In this document: one piece after another, positions 7,232 through 13,826 of the stretch
How the letters are laid out: each line of letters opens with the position of its first letter
How positions within the stretch are numbered: position 1 is the stretch's first letter
From: Candidatus Bathyarchaeota archaeon RBG_13_52_12
Lineage (GTDB): Archaea > Thermoproteota > Bathyarchaeia > TCS64
DNA: 19,420 nucleotides
Assembly (NCBI GenBank): GCA_001774245.1
Contig: MEZF01000106.1
Coordinates: 15,184 to 34,603 of the forward strand
Direction of reading: 5' to 3'
The notes under the pieces: generated by a model
Databases searched by the model: none
What the model saw: the letters and a program-made list of their open reading frames with translations, nothing else
Told to the model about the DNA's origin: nothing
Translations under genes and position numbers: made by a program

Positions 7232-7753
7232 ATGGTTGTTGAGGTGGACGACTCGGGGTGGGGAGACCTCGTAGGTGGCGCCGTCATTGTAATGCGGCGC
7301 GTCGGCACGAACGATAAGTTCGTTGGCGAGGTTCCAGTCGAGGAATTCCAGGGATCAGCGTTCAAATCAAAAGCATACCTCCCCCACATTCTAAGAATAG
7401 TGAGGGAGGGCTCCGAGGCCCTCAACCTCAGTAGGGATGAACCCGTCCACGTCTGCACCGGCTACATCCTATCCGAGGTCAGGAAATCCCTCACTTGCGA
7501 GGGATTTAGGGTCATTCCCAGCAAGATCACCGGTGTAACCCAAGAGTTAGCCGAGGAGGAGTACATTAAGCATCTAAGCCGCCTCGGCGTGGGTACAATA
7601 GTCCAGGTTAAGAGGCTCCGGGGATTTGATAGTTTCATGACGTGGGTTCTCCGCGACGTTGATAAGCGGGAGCGCTTTGTAAAGACGGGCTGGAAAGCGT
7701 GGCCCCGGTTGAAAGTAGGTGAAAAGATTGACCCCAAGCAGGCGAGGGATTAG
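7232..7753 (+). CDS. Unrecognised archaeal protein, possible RNase H-like fold
   Basis: A 173-residue soluble protein I cannot assign to a named family. It opens MVVEVDDSGWGDLVGGAVIV, a beta strand with acidic residues followed by a Gly-rich turn and a second strand. That is how RNase H-fold enzymes (RNase HII, resolvases) begin. A further strand, EPVHVCTGYILSEVRKSL (about 69-86), another, FRVIPSKITG, and a Glu-rich helix, TQELAEEEYIKHL (about 103-115), would fit the rest of that fold, with D6/D7 and the late Glu cluster as possible metal ligands. A conserved-looking tail, RERFVKTGWKAWP, is basic/aromatic. The gene overlaps the SPOUT methylase by about 26 bases, so they are co-translated and probably related in role (RNA processing or modification). 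Fold and role are inference. Confidence 0.6.
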   Translation: MVVEVDDSGWGDLVGGAVIVMRRVGTNDKFVGEVPVEEFQGSAFKSKAYLPHILRIVREGSEALNLSRDEPVHVCTGYILSEVRKSLTCEGFRVIPSKITGVTQELAEEEYIKHLSRLGVGTIVQVKRLRGFDSFMTWVLRDVDKRERFVKTGWKAWPRLKVGEKIDPKQARD

Positions 7754-8570
7754 GCTCTCGGTAGCGGTCCCTGCATCGCTCGTCTCAGAGTACGTGAATC
7801 TTAGGGACAAGACAGAGGTCATTGGGAGGCTAGCTCGGAGCGCTGCAATATTCAGGGCAGATGAAATAGTTATCTACCCCGACCAACCCGATGAGTCAAG
7901 TCTTATCAAACTTATCTTAGGCTATATCGAGACCCCACAGTACCTCAGAAAGTACCTCTACAAGGTTCGCCCCGAGCTTCAATATGTGGGCACCCTTCAG
8001 CCCCTACGCACTCCTCACCACCAGCTTGAGGCCCACGCCATCAACCTGAGGGTGGGAGAGTTCCGCGAGGGCGTTCTCATCGACCAGCAGGGAGTTGATG
8101 CAGTCGATATAGGCGTCGAGAGACCGATACGCCTTTTCGGGAAGGCACCATCCCGGGGGAGTAGGGTGACCATAAAAGTGACCAAGGTGGGCCCTGAGCC
8201 CCACTGCGAGATGGCGAAGAAGATCGAGATACCCACATACTGGGGCTTCGAGATACAGGCGTCTAAGAAGACCCTCGGCGAATTAGCTTCCGGAGCCTTC
8301 TACGACCTCACTATTGCAACTAGTAGGACCGGCACACCCATAGCTGCTGAGGATGAGCACCTCAAGGCACAGATAGTTAAGGCTCGAAGCATCCTCGTCG
8401 CCTTCGGCAGCCCACGAAGTGGGCTACAGGAGATACTTCGCAATGAACACAGGGAGCTAGCCGACTGTTTTCAGTTTATCCTCAATACTATTCCCGAGCA
8501 AGGAACCGAGACAGTCCGAACAGAGGAGGCAGTCCACGCCAGCCTCGCCGTCATCAACCTCCTCACCTAG
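7728..8570 (+). CDS. MTH1-type SPOUT RNA methyltransferase (DUF171/COG2106)
   Basis: A putative SAM-dependent RNA methylase of the archaeal/eukaryotic MTH1/SPOUT1 family, with an OB-fold-like insertion in the trefoil-knot domain. Evidence, counting from TTG 7728: an N-terminal knot half, RLSVAVPASLVSEYVNLRD; the segment DEIVIYPD; YLRKYLYKVRPELQYVGTLQPLRTPHH (characteristic of the family); an inserted beta-rich region (EGVLIDQQGVDAVDIGVERPI through RGSRVTIKVTK); and the C-terminal knot LVAFGSPRSGLQEIL with NTIPEQGTETVRTEEAVHASLAVINLL. TTG at 7728 has AGGTGA 5 bases upstream; GTG at 7719 is in frame but lacks such a site. Length (280 residues) is normal. Eukaryotic relatives modify rRNA or other RNAs; the target here is unknown. 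Confidence 0.87.
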   Translation: MTPSRRGIRLSVAVPASLVSEYVNLRDKTEVIGRLARSAAIFRADEIVIYPDQPDESSLIKLILGYIETPQYLRKYLYKVRPELQYVGTLQPLRTPHHQLEAHAINLRVGEFREGVLIDQQGVDAVDIGVERPIRLFGKAPSRGSRVTIKVTKVGPEPHCEMAKKIEIPTYWGFEIQASKKTLGELASGAFYDLTIATSRTGTPIAAEDEHLKAQIVKARSILVAFGSPRSGLQEILRNEHRELADCFQFILNTIPEQGTETVRTEEAVHASLAVINLLT

Positions 8571-8574
8571 CACC

Positions 8575-8594
8575 AATGTTAAATTCCTAACATT
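8575..8594. promoter_or_regulatory. Inverted repeat upstream of the winged-helix/2TM gene
   Basis: AATGTTA-AATTCC-TAACATT, perfect 7-bp arms with a 6-base spacer, lies between the SPOUT stop (8570) and the TTG at 8616. TTAAAT within it could be the TATA box, so it could be an operator for autoregulation. It runs into TTTT and might instead act as a terminator for the gene before it. Confidence 0.45.
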
Positions 8595-8615
8595 TTCCCT
8601 AAAAGGTGAAGCCGT

Positions 8616-9050
8616 TTGGATGACGCCTATATAGAGTCGGAGCTCAAGGGGAAGACTCTTCTAGTATACATGCACATCCTCAAAGCTGGACATGAAACGG
8701 TGGGCGTCCGCGAGGTCCAGCGCACCCTAGGCTTCAGTAGCCCCAGCGTAGCAGCCTACCACCTCCAAAAACTCCAAGACCTCGGCCTCGTCGAGAACGC
8801 CTATGGGGACTACCGTCTCATCAAGGAGGTAAAAGTGGGTGTCCTCCGCAGCTTCGTAAGCCTAGGCGGGGTCATGCTCCCACGTTACCTCTTCTACGCT
8901 GTCCTCGTCACCTCCATGTTAGTGACCTTTCTCGTCATGTTTCCCTTCTCCCCAACGAGAGAGTACATGACGACCCTCGTAATGGGCCTAGTCCCAACCG
9001 CATTACTCTGGTTCGAAACCATCAAAATTTGGAGAGAGAAACCGAGTTGA
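8616..9050 (+). CDS. Winged-helix DNA-binding protein with two membrane helices
   Basis: A 144-residue, probably membrane-tethered one-component transcription regulator. Residues about 8-72 form an ArsR/MarR-like winged helix: a first helix (LLVYMHILKAG), then VGVREVQRTLGFSSPSVAAYHLQKLQDLGLVE with a clear recognition helix, and the wing GDYRLIKEVKVG. Two membrane helices follow at about 88-108 and 114-136, with a very short external loop (PFSPTREYM) and a basic C-terminus. TTG at 8616 has AAAGGTGA 6 bases upstream. The layout recalls ArnR-type membrane regulators of Sulfolobus (N-terminal HTH, two C-terminal membrane helices), but without an evident sensing domain. It is bracketed by inverted repeats (8575-8594 and 9054-9080), and the next gene encodes a surface protein. 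A sensor/regulator pairing is inference. Confidence 0.75.
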   Translation: MDDAYIESELKGKTLLVYMHILKAGHETVGVREVQRTLGFSSPSVAAYHLQKLQDLGLVENAYGDYRLIKEVKVGVLRSFVSLGGVMLPRYLFYAVLVTSMLVTFLVMFPFSPTREYMTTLVMGLVPTALLWFETIKIWREKPS

Positions 9051-9053
9051 GGC

Positions 9054-9080
9054 GTTCTAACGTTAGAACAGCTGTTCGAA
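9054..9080. promoter_or_regulatory. Overlapping palindromes, candidate operator
   Basis: Two perfect palindromes share four bases: GTTCTAACGTTAGAAC (9054-9069) and GAACAGCTGTTC (9066-9077). The last TTC continues into TTCGAA (9075-9080). The result is three alternating GTTC/GAAC half-sites. The element begins 4 bases after the winged-helix stop and ends about 37 bases before the next start, upstream of a weak TATA-like CATTAAGA. That is where an archaeal activator would bind. It shares CTAACRTT with the repeat at 8575-8594. Confidence 0.55.
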
Positions 9081-9116
9081 AGTCTAGCATTAAGAGTCCC
9101 GGGGGTGAATCATAGA

Positions 9117-9539
9117 TTGACCGCCATGAGAAACGGAGTATATGCGATGCTTGCAGTAATCATAGGAGTAATGCTTGTCGGTATGCTTCCAGGTCAGCTA
9201 TCTAATCTGGCCGCTTTAACGGTCAATCGAACCGACTTACTTCAGACAGGCGGCACCCAGTCGACCCAGAACATAACAACTAAGAACACGACAGGCCCGA
9301 TAAGTCAACCCTCATCAACTTATACTACGGAGGACACCGCGAAGACTGTTACCCAGGGGACTGGGACGAGGACAGATACGGGAACTACGGCGGAACCCAA
9401 TATTGACTATAGTTTCAGCGATTCACAAAGGAAAGGAACAAACGATCCCTATTCAGACTACAAATACTATGGCCTCTGGGGAGTCGGTCTAGTAGCCGCC
9501 ATAGTCGTTTACTTCACCTCCAAGAGAATACTAGGCTAA
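9117..9539 (+). CDS. Thr/Ser-rich surface protein with two terminal membrane helices
   Basis: About 140 residues from TTG at 9117, which has GGGGGTGA 8 bases upstream; GTG at 9105 is in frame but lies within that site. An N-terminal hydrophobic segment (about residues 8-25, after M-T-A-M-R-N-G) serves as signal or anchor. A low-complexity Thr/Ser/Gly/Gln linker follows, with N-glycosylation sequons NRT, NIT and NTT, then a polar Tyr/Asp-rich patch (DPYSDYKYYG). A C-terminal membrane helix (about 119-135) ends in a short basic tail, SKRILG. This is the build of a short, glycosylated, membrane-anchored surface protein. I recognise no named family. It converges with and overlaps the PfkB gene by 9 bases. 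Placement after the membrane winged-helix gene suggests a functional pair. Confidence 0.6.
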   Translation: MTAMRNGVYAMLAVIIGVMLVGMLPGQLSNLAALTVNRTDLLQTGGTQSTQNITTKNTTGPISQPSSTYTTEDTAKTVTQGTGTRTDTGTTAEPNIDYSFSDSQRKGTNDPYSDYKYYGLWGVGLVAAIVVYFTSKRILG

Positions 9540-10421
9540 ACGCCTGATCCCTTCCCTTAACCTGTCCGCCCTCTCAAAAAGTTCGCTTCTACTTACCTTG
9601 ATACTCGGCCCAACCGTCTCGACCACCGCGGAAGCTGATGCGGAGCCTACGGCACCGCACCACTCAACATCTTCCCCTGAAGCGTAATCGCTGAAAAAGC
9701 CCGTGATGAAGGCATCCCCCGCCCCCGTCATGTCGACCGTATCGCCCAAGTGAGCTGGGACGATGATTCTCTTGTCCCCGTGTTGAATGTGAGCACCATC
9801 ACGCCCACGTGTTTCGATGACGACCTCTATACCGAGTTTAACGAGCCTCTCAATACCTTCCCATCCCCCCACACCAGCGACGAGTCTCAACTCTCTCTCA
9901 GATGCCTTGAACACCGATACGCGGTGAAGTAGATCGAGGTCCAGCCAGGGGTGAAGGCTTATCGAACCTCCTGGATCTAATCTCCTCACGAAACCTTGAG
10001 GGTCGAGGGCGAGAACGGGAGAATCCAACGCCGTAATCGTCTCCTTTGGTACCTCCTGGACTATCGGGGCAAGGATCACGGCCTCGGGAAGCCCGACGAC
10101 GTCGCTGGGATCGATTGGAGCGCAGAGGCTGTCGAAGCCGAGCCCCCTCTCGGTTCTCGTGTAGTCAAGAACGAATCGTGTAGTCTTCGAAGTGGGTACA
10201 ATGAAGCCGCGTATGTCAAGTCCTCTAGACGCCAACTCAGAAGCATATGCCTTAGGGAAATCGCCGCCAACTTTTGTCGCTGTTGCCAGTGATCTCCCTA
10301 GAAGATGAGTGATAAGCGACACATACGTCGGCGGCCCGCCAAGCTGCAGCCTCTCACCGCTGTATGTTATGATCCTATCAATGGCGACGTGGCCTACAAT
10401 AGCGATGGGCTCCACAACCAT
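9531..10421 (-). CDS. PfkB-family sugar or nucleoside kinase
   Basis: An ATP-dependent ribokinase-like kinase, 296 residues. The N-terminal substrate site is seen in GHVAIDRI and LGGPPTYVSLITHLLG (about 27-42). The C-terminal PfkB signature is DTVDMTGAGDAFITGF (about 226-241), with the anion hole GAGD and its catalytic Asp. A GRDGAHI strand precedes it, as in the family. The substrate cannot be read from sequence; ribose, nucleosides, fructose-phosphates and related compounds are possible. ATG 10421 is the longest sensible start. The TATA-like CTTTTATT (10437-10444, minus) lies only about 20 bases upstream of that ATG but about 25 bases from the GTG at 10415, so a leaderless start at GTG 10415 is a real alternative. 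It is divergent from rubrerythrin. Confidence 0.87.
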   Translation of the reverse strand: MVVEPIAIVGHVAIDRIITYSGERLQLGGPPTYVSLITHLLGRSLATATKVGGDFPKAYASELASRGLDIRGFIVPTSKTTRFVLDYTRTERGLGFDSLCAPIDPSDVVGLPEAVILAPIVQEVPKETITALDSPVLALDPQGFVRRLDPGGSISLHPWLDLDLLHRVSVFKASERELRLVAGVGGWEGIERLVKLGIEVVIETRGRDGAHIQHGDKRIIVPAHLGDTVDMTGAGDAFITGFFSDYASGEDVEWCGAVGSASASAVVETVGPSIKVSRSELFERADRLREGIRRLA

Positions 10422-10501
10422 GATTCGGCTCGAGAGAATAAAAGTGGGGCCACCTAAAAAACCTCAACTAATATGTAACCACCTTGTAGCAACTTGGAAA
10501 C

Positions 10502-10511
10502 GGATAAAAAC
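10502..10511 (+). promoter_or_regulatory. TATA box for rubrerythrin
   Basis: GGATAAAAAC predicts a start near 10532, just before the AGGAG ribosome-binding site (10534-10538) that serves ATG 10545. Confidence 0.6.
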
Positions 10512-10544
10512 CGCCACTCGCAGGGTATCGTCTAGGAGATAATC

Positions 10545-11090
10545 ATGGTCAGACCAATGACGGAATTGAACCTTGTAAGCGCCTTCTCTGGCGAAAGCCA
10601 AGCCCACATGCGGTACCTAATCTTCGCAAAAAGGGCTAAGGAAGTTGGGTATCCAAACATAAGCCGCCTCTTCACCGCTGTAGCCTACGCCGAGAGGATA
10701 CATGCGGGTAATCATTATCGGAATATTATGACGAAGGGGTCGCAGACGACCTTCGGCGGTGCACTATTCGGAAGTCGATCCACAGTCGAAGACCTCCAGC
10801 ATGGCATCGATGGTGAGCACCATGAGGTAGAGGAGATGTACCCCGCCTACATAGCGGTTGCGAAGGATCAGAAAGAGTACGGTGCAGAAATCACGTTCCG
10901 ATACGCATTAGAAGCAGAGAAGACTCATGCTGGGCTCTATGCGCGTGCTAAAGAAGCGGTGGAGCAGAAGAAAGACGCTGATTTTAAACAAATTGGAGTC
11001 TGCGAAGTCTGTGGCTGGACAACTGAGGGGGAGATCCCAGACCAATGCCCAGTCTGTAAGGCGAAGAAGGAGAAATTCACAATTTTCTAA
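10545..11090 (+). CDS. rbr: Rubrerythrin
   Basis: A non-heme di-iron peroxidase that reduces hydrogen peroxide in anaerobes, taking electrons through its rubredoxin domain. It has 181 residues. The four-helix ferritin-like domain carries the expected ligands in SGESQAHMRY (Glu17/His21), AYAERIHAGNH, GEHHEVEEMYP (about 90-100) and ALEAEKTHAGLY (about 126-137). The C-terminal rubredoxin-like knuckle pairs are CEVCGW and CPVCKAKKEKF. All iron-ligand positions seem present, so it should be active. ATG 10545 has AGGAG 6 bases upstream and a TATA box further up. The gene stands alone; an inverted repeat and a GC-alternating palindrome follow its stop. Confidence 0.95.
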   Translation: MVRPMTELNLVSAFSGESQAHMRYLIFAKRAKEVGYPNISRLFTAVAYAERIHAGNHYRNIMTKGSQTTFGGALFGSRSTVEDLQHGIDGEHHEVEEMYPAYIAVAKDQKEYGAEITFRYALEAEKTHAGLYARAKEAVEQKKDADFKQIGVCEVCGWTTEGEIPDQCPVCKAKKEKFTIF

Positions 11091-11102
11091 GTAACACTAC
11101 GC

Positions 11103-11112
11103 TCGCGCGCGA
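11103..11112. repeat. TCGCGCGCGA palindrome
   Basis: A perfect 10-bp palindrome, 13 bases after the rubrerythrin stop. Related alternating C-G runs occur at 12470-12477 (inside the end of the next gene) and 12532-12539 (just after it). Confidence 0.4.
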
Positions 11113-11113
11113 A

Positions 11114-11166
11114 TTGGATAAACTTGCTCATTTTATAGACTCAGGTTCTGTCAAGTTTTTATCCAA
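11114..11166. promoter_or_regulatory. Long inverted repeat at the promoter of the membrane regulator
   Basis: The left arm TTGGATAAACTTG (11114-11126) is the reverse complement of the right arm CAAGTTTTTATCCAA (11152-11166), except for two extra A-T pairs in the right arm. The spacer is 25 bases. The right arm contains the TTTTTATCC TATA box for the gene starting at 11193. It could be an operator for autoregulation or, as RNA, a hairpin ending the rubrerythrin transcript. Confidence 0.5.
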
Positions 11167-11192
11167 CAAGACATAATCCCAGTTGATTCCTT

Positions 11193-12488
11193 ATGCGCAT
11201 CGATTTGGGCACACTTCTTGTATTAATCATCGTTTCGTCAGCAGTGCCCTACCTGCACTCTGCTGATTATTCGCCAACCAGCCTCACCGCTACGATATAC
11301 GTCGACGGCGTTATAGGCGTTGAGTACAACGTAGAAGTTGACATAATGGCCGTTAAGGTCACGATTCCCCTATTTACCTCGTCGTTTCTCGATCTCTTGG
11401 TGGTGAATCAAAACGGGCTCCCCCTCGTGATGACCCCGATTGACTCCTCTGTAATAATCGACACCTTAGGAGCCTCTAAAATCACTATCACATACTCAAC
11501 CCAGGAACTCACCTCGAAGGTTGGTAATCTTTGGGCCTTCAATGTGACCTCTCCCGCGAACTTAGTGGTGACGCTCCCCTCAGGCGCAACCATAGTGAGC
11601 ATGAGCCAGATGCCACTCGATGTATCTACAGTAGGCGGACGAACTCAGGTGACAATGCCTCCCGGGGATGACTCCATCTCTTATGTGATATCCGGAGTGG
11701 GCACGAAGGAACATGCTAAATCGGTGATTATTGACGCGGAAGAATCTCTTAAAACTATAAAAGCAAAGGGAGTGTTGACAACCGAGGCCGACGGGTTGCT
11801 CGCACAGGCGAACACGGCTTTCAACCTGGGCGACTATCTTAAAACCGAACAGCTTGCAACGCAGGCGAAGGCATCCGCTCTTGACGCAGAAATTCAAGCA
11901 CAAGGAGCAAACTTGTCGATACAGCGCGCTACGACCGCTATCCAGACCGCGAAGAACGAGGGCAGAAACTCAAATCTTGCTGTAGCCGATGTCCTCGTAG
12001 CGAATGCCCAGAGCTCGTACATAGTAGGTGATTACACCAAGGCGAAAACTAGCGCCGATCAAGCATATGACGCAGCTGTAAACTCACAGTCTGTCTCAAA
12101 CAACCTCCTTCTCATTATAGTAGGCATCGTGGCACTAGTCATCACAGGGGGGATGATAATATACAAGAGAAGCGGGAGGAAGTTGCCTCCACCCCAACCC
12201 CTGCCCAAGGAGATCGACGACGCACATGTTGATCTGGACATGATATTCCAGAAGAGCCCAGGTCTTCGAGTCGATGACAAGGAGGTGCTTAGGTTCCTCA
12301 CAGAGCGTGGCGGGGAGGCATTCGCTAATGAGATCAGGGACCGTTTTGATATCCCTCGCACGAGCGCTTGGAGGATGATCCGCCGCTTAATAGACACTGG
12401 AATAGTTGAGGAGAGGAAAATCGGTGGTCAGAGCCTCATCTATATAGTTAAGAAGTATAGGAGAGAGAACGCGCGCGAAGAACATTAA
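11193..12488 (+). CDS. Membrane-anchored winged-helix regulator with extracellular domain
   Basis: A 431-residue type I membrane protein. Residues 1-23 are a signal peptide. Residues about 28-170 form a beta-rich extracellular domain (repeated T/V/I strands, one N-V-T sequon). Residues about 182-232 and 246-298 are a duplicated helical unit sharing A-x-x-x-I-x-T-x-K, A-D-x-L-x-A-x-A and G-D-Y-x-K. Residues 304-324 are a membrane helix, followed by a basic, proline-rich linker (KRSGRKLPPPQPLPK). Residues about 360-422 are a cytoplasmic winged helix (VLRFLTERGGEAFANEIRD, then PRTSAWRMIRRLIDTGIVE and a wing). This is a one-component signal receptor/regulator linking an outside domain to DNA; the ligand and targets are unknown. 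The start ATG 11193 lies 33 bases after the TATA box in an inverted repeat. Confidence 0.8.
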   Translation: MRIDLGTLLVLIIVSSAVPYLHSADYSPTSLTATIYVDGVIGVEYNVEVDIMAVKVTIPLFTSSFLDLLVVNQNGLPLVMTPIDSSVIIDTLGASKITITYSTQELTSKVGNLWAFNVTSPANLVVTLPSGATIVSMSQMPLDVSTVGGRTQVTMPPGDDSISYVISGVGTKEHAKSVIIDAEESLKTIKAKGVLTTEADGLLAQANTAFNLGDYLKTEQLATQAKASALDAEIQAQGANLSIQRATTAIQTAKNEGRNSNLAVADVLVANAQSSYIVGDYTKAKTSADQAYDAAVNSQSVSNNLLLIIVGIVALVITGGMIIYKRSGRKLPPPQPLPKEIDDAHVDLDMIFQKSPGLRVDDKEVLRFLTERGGEAFANEIRDRFDIPRTSAWRMIRRLIDTGIVEERKIGGQSLIYIVKKYRRENAREEH

Positions 12489-12497
12489 TCGCTTTGG

Positions 12498-12513
12498 TGA
12501 GGTTAACACCTCA
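12498..12513. repeat. Hairpin after the membrane regulator gene
   Basis: TGAGGT-TAAC-ACCTCA, a 6-bp perfect stem with a 4-base loop, lies 10 bases past the stop codon. There is no T-run after it, so a terminator role is uncertain; a protein-binding site is equally possible. Confidence 0.3.
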
Positions 12514-12587
12514 ATTGCGCTAAGACCTAACACGCGCGCTACCCTAAGAAATAAGAAACTCGAGTCAGTATACCTTCTTGAATCTAC

Positions 12588-13826
12588 TTGGTTGAATGCT
12601 GGCTCCCCTACGGTAACACAGAAGTATACGTCACAATCGATATGAAAGACCTGTTGAGCGTCGCAGAGCCGACGCGACAAGAGCCACCGTTGCCCCCGAA
12701 GGAAGTCGTCAGCAAGGCACTCAGTGAGCCCCGTGGCTCTAAGAAACTCGAAGAACTTGTAGGGCTTGATTGCACCGTCGCGATAGCAGTTGAGGGAACA
12801 ACCAGGCCAAGAAACGCCATAGCGGTTCTCGCCCCCATTGTCACACAATTAGTAAACCTCATCGTCCCGAAGGAAAAGATAACAGTCATCGTCGCTAACG
12901 GGGTTAGGGAACGGAGCAACAATGAACTCATCAAAGTGCTGAAGGCGTCGGAGGAGTTAAAGGGCGTCAACCTTGTTGAGCACACGCGGTTTACGACAGA
13001 ACTCTCCAACATGGGGGAAACGCGTCAGAAGACGCCCCTCTCAATAAACAAGGTTTACACGGAAGCGAAGCTGAAGATCGTTGTCGGTGAGGTTGAGGTG
13101 GATAGCTACACCGGATTCCGTGGCGCACACACGGCGATTATCCCAGGCCTCGCCTCCCCATCCACCGTTGAGGTACACAGGAAACTTGTCCTCAAGGGCG
13201 AGGTCAAGCCAGGCGTCATCGAGTTGAATTCGCTGAAGGAGGATGTTCTTGAAGCTGTAAAACTAACCGGATGCGACCTCGCAGTCCAACTCGTCCCCAA
13301 CACGCATGGCAAACTCCTCGCAGCATTTGCCGGCGCTCTCGAGGAAACATGGGGGCAAGCAATCTACGCCCTCGGTGCAAGTTACCAGGTCAATGCCGAA
13401 GTCGGGGCCGACGTCGTTGTGGTGAGTGCAGGAGGCGCGAAGTACGACTTCGACCTCTACTCTGCTGCCTGGGCGCTTCAGGCGCCCACACAACTCGCGA
13501 AGAAGGGAGGCGCAATCATCCTCCTCGCCGAGTGCCCCGAGGGGCTTGGCTCCGAGTCCTTCACAACCCTCGCACACATAGAGCAGCAGTCAGAGTTAGA
13601 GAGAAGGTATGCCCTCGGATCTGAGGCTCTCCAGGTAGTCAAGGCTGCAACCGCGAAGTGCCAGATCTACCTAGTCTCTAGCCTCCCAAAGTACATGGTT
13701 GAACCGCTTGGAATTTCCGTCGCGAGGACCGCTAATGACGCCTACGAGAATGCAGTGGACGGGAGGAGGGGAAGGCGGACCCTCGTAATTCCCTACGGGT
13801 GCTCGACTATACCCTCTAGTACCTAG
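12588..13826 (+). CDS. LarA-fold (lactate racemase/DUF2088) protein, divergent active site
   Basis: A 412-residue homologue of the nickel-pincer lactate racemase LarA. Landmarks in order: N-terminal W-L-P-Y-G-N (5-10), VAIAVEGTTRPRN (64-76, the D-x-T-R-P region), VIVANGVRERSNNEL (100-114, the A-T-G-T-H-R region), VGEVEVDSYTGFRGAHTAIIPG (166-187, the H-x3-G-F-S-G-G-A-K region), H197, and VVVSAGGAKYDFDLYSAAWAL plus ILLAECPEGLG (278-321). From memory of LarA, positions for His108, His174 and Lys184 (the cofactor-bearing Lys) correspond here to Arg107 or Val106, Asp172 and Thr182/His181. So it may not use the pincer cofactor in the usual way. The start is TTG at 12588 with no clear Shine-Dalgarno. 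It converges with the protease gene, overlapping by 4 bases (CTAG). Confidence 0.82.
   Translation: MVECWLPYGNTEVYVTIDMKDLLSVAEPTRQEPPLPPKEVVSKALSEPRGSKKLEELVGLDCTVAIAVEGTTRPRNAIAVLAPIVTQLVNLIVPKEKITVIVANGVRERSNNELIKVLKASEELKGVNLVEHTRFTTELSNMGETRQKTPLSINKVYTEAKLKIVVGEVEVDSYTGFRGAHTAIIPGLASPSTVEVHRKLVLKGEVKPGVIELNSLKEDVLEAVKLTGCDLAVQLVPNTHGKLLAAFAGALEETWGQAIYALGASYQVNAEVGADVVVVSAGGAKYDFDLYSAAWALQAPTQLAKKGGAIILLAECPEGLGSESFTTLAHIEQQSELERRYALGSEALQVVKAATAKCQIYLVSSLPKYMVEPLGISVARTANDAYENAVDGRRGRRTLVIPYGCSTIPSST

Noticed and set aside
13271..13624. A 117-codon plus-strand frame inside the LarA-fold gene
   Set aside because: It is Arg/Pro/Cys-rich with no domain pattern, typical of an out-of-frame shadow; the overlapping frame is clearly LarA-like.
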